Shown piece by piece: positions 60,042 through 64,000 of a stretch of DNA of 64,000 nucleotides. The stretch lies in assembly GCF_001014615.2 (NCBI RefSeq), contig NZ_LBCQ02000002.1, forward strand, positions 62,001-126,000, given 5' to 3'. A program made the translations under genes and the position numbers. Position 1 is the first letter of the stretch, and each line of letters begins with the position of its first letter. The notes under the pieces were generated by a model. That model was not told the DNA's origin and made no database searches. It saw only the letters and a list, made by a program, of their open reading frames with translations. The stretch comes from Aquamicrobium sp. LC103 (GTDB lineage Bacteria > Pseudomonadota > Alphaproteobacteria > Rhizobiales > Rhizobiaceae).

Positions 60042-60979
60042 TTCTTCTGAACCCTCGGATCAAGCCGGGCATAAAGGATGTCGACGATCAGGTTCACCAC
60101 GATGAAGCCGATGGCGAGCACGAGGATCGTCCCCTGCGCCAGCGGAAAATCAGCCGACAGAATTGCGCCGACGGCCAGCCGCCCGATGCCCGGATAGGAG
60201 AAGATGGTTTCGGTTACGACCGCACCTCCCAGCAGATAGCCGATTTGCAGCCCGATCAGGGTCACCACGGGGATCAGCGCATTGCGCAGGCCGTGACGGA
60301 GGATGACCTCGCGCTCGGTGAGGCCCTTGGCGCGGGCCGTGCGCACATGATCGAGGCGCAGGACCTCGAGAACCGACGAGCGGGTCATGCGCGCGACCGG
60401 GCCGATGAAAATCAACCCCAGCGACATGGCGGGCAGTGCGATATGACGAAGCCCTTCGGCGGTCCAAAGCGGTCCGCCGCGACCGATGAAGGGGAATATC
60501 GGATATTTGACGCCCAGAAGCTGAATCAGCACAAGGCAGATGAAGAAGATCGGCAGCGAGACCCCGGCAACGGAGAGCGCCATGATAGCGCGGTCGAACA
60601 GAGATCCCCGCCAGACCGCGGCCAGCGTTCCCATTGCGATCCCGATCGGAATCGACCAGATGAGGCTGGCCACCATCAACTCCAGCGTCGGCCCGATCGC
60701 GACGATCAGCTCGCTGGCTACGGTCTTGTTGGAGATGAGCGAGCGTCCAAGGTCGCCCTGCGCGAGCCGCTCGATATAGCGGCCGAATTGCACGATAACG
60801 GGTTGGTCGAGGCCCATCTCCTGCCGGATCTGCGCGACCACCTCTGGCGTGGCCGTCGGTCCCGCCTGGACCTGCGCGGGATCGCCCGGTGCCAGCTGCA
60901 CCAACGCAAAGCCCAGAAAAAGAACTCCAAACAGCACCGGGATCGAGACGAGAAGGCGGTTGAGGATCGTCTCGATCAC
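60038..60979 (-). CDS. Peptide-type ABC permease (DppB-like)
   Basis: A 313-residue permease with the DppB start (IETILNRLLVSIPVLFGVLFLGFALVQLAPGDPAQVQAG), QFGRYIERLAQGDLGRSLISNKTV and the EAA loop (LRLDHVRTARAKGLTEREVILRHGLRNALIPVVTLIGLQIGYLLGGAVVTETIFSYPGIGRL). It starts 2 bp after the upstream amidohydrolase stop, in one leftward operon. Confidence 0.94.
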   Translation of the reverse strand: MIETILNRLLVSIPVLFGVLFLGFALVQLAPGDPAQVQAGPTATPEVVAQIRQEMGLDQPVIVQFGRYIERLAQGDLGRSLISNKTVASELIVAIGPTLELMVASLIWSIPIGIAMGTLAAVWRGSLFDRAIMALSVAGVSLPIFFICLVLIQLLGVKYPIFPFIGRGGPLWTAEGLRHIALPAMSLGLIFIGPVARMTRSSVLEVLRLDHVRTARAKGLTEREVILRHGLRNALIPVVTLIGLQIGYLLGGAVVTETIFSYPGIGRLAVGAILSADFPLAQGTILVLAIGFIVVNLIVDILYARLDPRVQKK

Positions 60980-60981
60980 GC

Positions 60982-62604
60982 TCAGCTTCCTTCATGCACG
61001 ATGGTGCCGCCGAGGATGGTCAGGTCGCACCGGGCCTGGAGGATGTCTTCGGGCTCTATCTCGAACAAATCTCGGTCCCAGATCGCGACGTCGCCCAGAT
61101 GCCCGGGTATGAGCTTCCCCTTCACCCCGTCTTCATGCGAGGCGTAGGCCGAGGCCGAGGTATAGGCATGAAGGGCCTCTTCCACGGAGAGTCTCTGGTC
61201 CCCGCCGAGCACGGTTCCGCGAGCGGTCTTCCGGGTGACGAGATTATAGATGACCGGCCGCGGATCGACTTCCGTCACCGGGCAATCGGTGGAGGCCGAG
61301 GGTTCCAGGCCCGCTTCGATCCATTCCCGATAGGGGTGCGATGCCTCGACGCGTTCCCGCTCGGCGAGGGTGCAATAGAGATCGCCGAACCAATACATGA
61401 ACGACGGCTGCGGAACAGGCAGGACATGCATGTCGATCATGCGCTGAAGCTGGTCCGGGCGCAGCCAGCCGCAATGCTCGATGCGGTGACGGCGGTTCGG
61501 GGAGGGCGTGTCCGCAAGAGCCGCCTCATAGGCGTTCAGCACTTCGTCGATGGCCGCGTCGCCAATGGCATGGATCGCCATCTGATAGCCCGCGCGATGA
61601 GCGGCCAGGACCATGGCATTCAGCTCCTCCTGATCCGGAATGCACAAAAGCCCCTTGTCGTCAGGGTCGTTGCCCAGATAGGGGCGGGTCATCGCCGCGG
61701 TGCGTCCGCCTGCGCTGCCGTCGGTGAAAATCTTGACCGGGCCGTGGCGGAACATCTCGTCGCCCGTGCCGGTGACCATGCCCGCCGCCGTCACCTTGTC
61801 GAGGATCGAGCGTGTCTTGTCGCCCATCACGCAGCCATAGACCCTGACCGGCAGGCGGTTTTGCGCGCGCGCGGCCAAATAGGCCTCCATTTCCGGCCAG
61901 CCCTCGCGAATGCCGATCGCGGCCTCCATGCAGGAGGTTATCCCATGGCTCAGCAGCCTGTTGCCGCCGCGCTCGATCGCATCGACCAGTTCCTCGACGG
62001 CGAGCCTTGGCAGGACCTTCATAACCTGCTCGCGCCCGGTCTCCGCCAGAAGTCCGGTCAAGCGGCCATTCGCACGCTCGATAAGGCCGCCCTCGGGTGA
62101 GGGGGTGTCCTCGGTGATCCCCGCAAGGGCCAGGGCGGCGGAATTGGCGACCGCAAGATGGCCGCAGGTCCGCACGATGTAGACGGGATGATCCGGGCAA
62201 GACGCATCAAGCTCCTCGCGATAGGGATGGCGCCCGACGTCGAGTTTGAAATGATCGTATCCGCGCCCGGTGATCCATTCGCCCTTGGGCAGGGTTGCAG
62301 CCTTTGCGCGCAAGGTCTCCAGCAGATCCGCGAGCGTGGAAACCACGCTGGGGCGGAGGTCGACCTCGGCCATGGCAATGCCGTACATGTGCAGATGAAG
62401 ATGGGCGTCATAAAGCCCGGGCGTCGCCAGCCGTCCGTCAAGCTCGATGACGCGCGTCGTCTGGCCGATCTGCGCCGCGATCTCCTCCGCGGTTCCCACC
62501 GCCGCGATCTTGCCTTGCGAGATCGACAGGGCTTCAGCGAAGCCAAGCCCCTTGCCCTTCCAGATCTTGCCGCCCGTCAGCACGCAATCGGCTGCGGCGC
62601 TCAT
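60982..62604 (-). CDS. Amidohydrolase family 3 (YtcJ/N-acyl-amidohydrolase-like)
   Basis: A 540-residue amidohydrolase: ATPGLYDAHLHLHMYGIAMAEVDLRPS (metal His cluster, about residue 68), WITGRGYDHFKLDVGRHPYREELDASCPDHPVYIVRTCGHLAVANSAAL (typical YtcJ segment), AGYQMAIHAIGDAAIDEVLNAYEAAL, HRIEHCGWLRPDQLQRM and ASTDCPVTEVDPRPVIYNLVTR. It is the first gene of the transport operon. Two different amidohydrolases in one uptake operon suggest stepwise breakdown of an amide or cyclic nitrogen compound. Confidence 0.9.
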   Translation of the reverse strand: MSAAADCVLTGGKIWKGKGLGFAEALSISQGKIAAVGTAEEIAAQIGQTTRVIELDGRLATPGLYDAHLHLHMYGIAMAEVDLRPSVVSTLADLLETLRAKAATLPKGEWITGRGYDHFKLDVGRHPYREELDASCPDHPVYIVRTCGHLAVANSAALALAGITEDTPSPEGGLIERANGRLTGLLAETGREQVMKVLPRLAVEELVDAIERGGNRLLSHGITSCMEAAIGIREGWPEMEAYLAARAQNRLPVRVYGCVMGDKTRSILDKVTAAGMVTGTGDEMFRHGPVKIFTDGSAGGRTAAMTRPYLGNDPDDKGLLCIPDQEELNAMVLAAHRAGYQMAIHAIGDAAIDEVLNAYEAALADTPSPNRRHRIEHCGWLRPDQLQRMIDMHVLPVPQPSFMYWFGDLYCTLAERERVEASHPYREWIEAGLEPSASTDCPVTEVDPRPVIYNLVTRKTARGTVLGGDQRLSVEEALHAYTSASAYASHEDGVKGKLIPGHLGDVAIWDRDLFEIEPEDILQARCDLTILGGTIVHEGS

Positions 62605-62876
62605 CGGGCGAGCCCATGAAATGAGGATGCGGAATGAAACATTCGGGCCTCCTGTCGGTCACAATTCTGCGACAGGGAGTATGGTAGTGCGGCGGCCCCG
62701 GCTGGCGTCAACAACCGCTGCGGGGTGTGGCGGCGCGACAAGCCATACCGGTCAAATTCGTTTAACCCGTTGAGAAAACGAAGACTTGGCGACCTCGTTC
62801 AACCAAGGACGATGAGCGGCAATGAATTTTAAATCGGATAAGTAAATCTTGTCGCGGATTTCTGGGATTTTCGGCG
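62605..62876 (-). promoter_or_regulatory. Promoter region of the peptide/opine operon
   Basis: Between the LysR gene and the first amidohydrolase gene. CCTGTCG (62,651-62,657) and CGACAGG (62,670-62,676) form a perfect 7-bp dyad with a 12-bp spacer, 47 bp before the start codon, a possible LysR-type site. The LysR-proximal half is AT-rich (AATTTTAAATCGGATAAG near 62,825). No gene seen. Confidence 0.5.
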
Positions 62877-63800
62877 CTAGCCCCATCCCGCGGGCGCCAG
62901 CGAGGCGACGGCTTCCATCAGAACGAGCAGCAGAGCCGACGCGAGGGGATCCTCCTCATCGCCTCCACCGCGTTGCAGGGCGACCGCCGATAACGATGTG
63001 GTCGGCGAGAACCGTCGGGTGACCAGGGCGAGCCCCCTCGACATCGCGGCCGAATAGGGGTCGACAACCGCCACACCCAGGCCCGCATGGACAAGCGCGC
63101 AGGCGCCCACAGCTTGATCGCAGCTCAGACTTGGCGCGTATTGCACACCTTGAAGTGAAAAAGCGCCCCGGATCAGCGGAGTTAGGGCTGGACCGCCCGC
63201 GATCAGCGTATGTCGCACCAGATCGGTTGGTCCAACCACGGCGCGTGTCGTCAAAAGATGGTCCTGAGGCAGGACCGCGACCAGTTCCGCCGTTCCGAGC
63301 ACGGTTATCTTCAGCGCGGCATGGCTCACCGGTCCCTGTACCACCCCGAGATCGGCGAGCCCCAACTCCACTGCTCTGGCCACCGCGTCGGCACTGTCCA
63401 GGTTCAGATTGATCTCGACCTGTGGCGCGTCAGCCATGAAGCGACGCAGGGCAATCGGAACCACGGCGCATCCCATGGCCGATGTCGCGGCCAGCACAAG
63501 ACGCCGTCGCTTGTGCTTCTTCAGGGCCCGCAATCGCCCTGCAAGGCCATCCAGGGCGCCAAGCAGCGGTCGGATCTCCTCATAGACACAGAGGCCTTCT
63601 TCCGTCGGCTCGAGCCTGCGGCCCGCACGGCGGAACAACGCGACACCGATCTGCGCCTCGAACGTGCGAATGGCATTCCAGACCACGGATTGCGACAGGC
63701 CCAGATGATCCGCGGCCGCCGTGGTCGTGCCGCGCTCGATCACCGCAGCGAACGCCTCGATCAACCGCAGATCAAGATCGTTCCGCCGCTCTATCCGCAT
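62877..63800 (-). CDS. LysR-family regulator of the peptide/opine operon
   Basis: A 307-residue LysR protein: HTH at residues 9-67 (DLDLRLIEAFAAVIERGTTTAAADHLGLSQSVVWNAIRTFEAQIGVALFRRAGRRLEPTEEG), then the effector domain (RRLVLAATSAMGCAVVPIALRRFMADAPQVEINLNLDSADAVARAVELGLADLGVV, LVAVLPQDHLLTTRAVVG, ALVHAGLGVAVVDPYSA). It is co-oriented with and directly upstream of the operon, so local control is likely. Confidence 0.92.
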   Translation of the reverse strand: MRIERRNDLDLRLIEAFAAVIERGTTTAAADHLGLSQSVVWNAIRTFEAQIGVALFRRAGRRLEPTEEGLCVYEEIRPLLGALDGLAGRLRALKKHKRRRLVLAATSAMGCAVVPIALRRFMADAPQVEINLNLDSADAVARAVELGLADLGVVQGPVSHAALKITVLGTAELVAVLPQDHLLTTRAVVGPTDLVRHTLIAGGPALTPLIRGAFSLQGVQYAPSLSCDQAVGACALVHAGLGVAVVDPYSAAMSRGLALVTRRFSPTTSLSAVALQRGGGDEEDPLASALLLVLMEAVASLAPAGWG

Positions 63801-64000
63801 CGCTTCCGACTTTCTTCCACGACGAACTTTCTCGCTGTGAGTGCGTCATTTCAGATGCCCGCGGGACGAGTCGTCGAAACCAACGTATTAGGCGAGAATT
63901 GACCTTTTGAGTGGGAGTTACGGGGCGATCGGCGACGGCGATTTCCGCGGCCGTTTTGCAGCTTCCGCAAGGTTCCCAGGACGCGCTCCTCGCCGGCATT
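63801..64000. other. Window edge, no supported gene
   Basis: About 200 bp upstream of the LysR gene. A minus-strand frame open to the edge has no domain and an atypical composition. The region probably holds the lysR promoter. Confidence 0.35.

Noticed and set aside
59125..60072. N-terminal extension of the binding-protein frame
   Set aside because: Overlaps the DppC-like gene and would precede a clear signal peptide; the ATG at 59,124 is the start.

Overview
The window looks like a GC-rich alphaproteobacterial replicon, probably Hyphomicrobiales or a relative. The reasons are high GC with strong third-position bias, an Aap-type amino-acid transporter, a RepA-type initiator, and the trb/DUF736/DUF2840/DUF2285 gene set of alphaproteobacterial conjugative elements. 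No rRNA, tRNA, CRISPR array or integrase was recognised.

Layout. (1) 1-18,400, all on the minus strand: a conjugation and replication module. It holds trbG(partial)-F-L-K-J-E-D-C-B, a CopG-type protein, the coupling protein TraG, LysR and LuxR regulators, a DUF3363 relaxase, a lytic transglycosylase, DUF736, the TraF pilin peptidase, DUF2840, repA and an AlpA-type HTH gene. Many neighbours overlap by 4 bp. (2) 18,600-24,600: divergent XRE and DUF2285 genes around a tandem-repeat operator; then a cargo of an ABC exporter pair, a GT51 transglycosylase, an S41 protease and a P-loop kinase; then a RovC-like regulator broken by a frameshift. (3) 24,860-32,600: DUF932, DUF736 and ParB-like genes of the mobile element. 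DUF932 and ParB share a duplicated leader of about 200 bp. Two unfamiliar plus-strand genes lie between them: an AbiGi-like protein and a nuclease/SEC-C protein. (4) 32,700-45,600: a dense putative defence island. It has a HEPN-like gene with an unknown partner, an AbiE toxin-antitoxin pair, a PD-(D/E)XK protein, a Gabija-like OLD nuclease/UvrD helicase pair, and, divergently, an unknown protein overlapping a giant DUF4062-STAND-TPR protein. (5) 45,600-46,500: an AT-richer spacer with gene remnants, a plausible edge of the mobile element. (6) 46,500-63,800: catabolic operons. An Aap-type amino-acid uptake operon has a class V aminotransferase, a RidA protein and a YheO-type regulator. Convergent to it is a peptide/opine-type ABC uptake operon with two amidohydrolases, a ThDP enzyme and a LysR regulator.

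Most notable. (a) A candidate replication origin embedded in the 3' part of repA: three iteron-like repeats conserved as DNA but not as reading frame, three DnaA-box-like sites and an AT-rich dyad. (b) The DUF4062-STAND-TPR protein with its overlapping unknown partner, divergent from the Gabija-like pair. (c) The duplicated structured leader. (d) The HEPN-like two-gene pair. All functions are inferred from motifs and context by eye; no database search was run.
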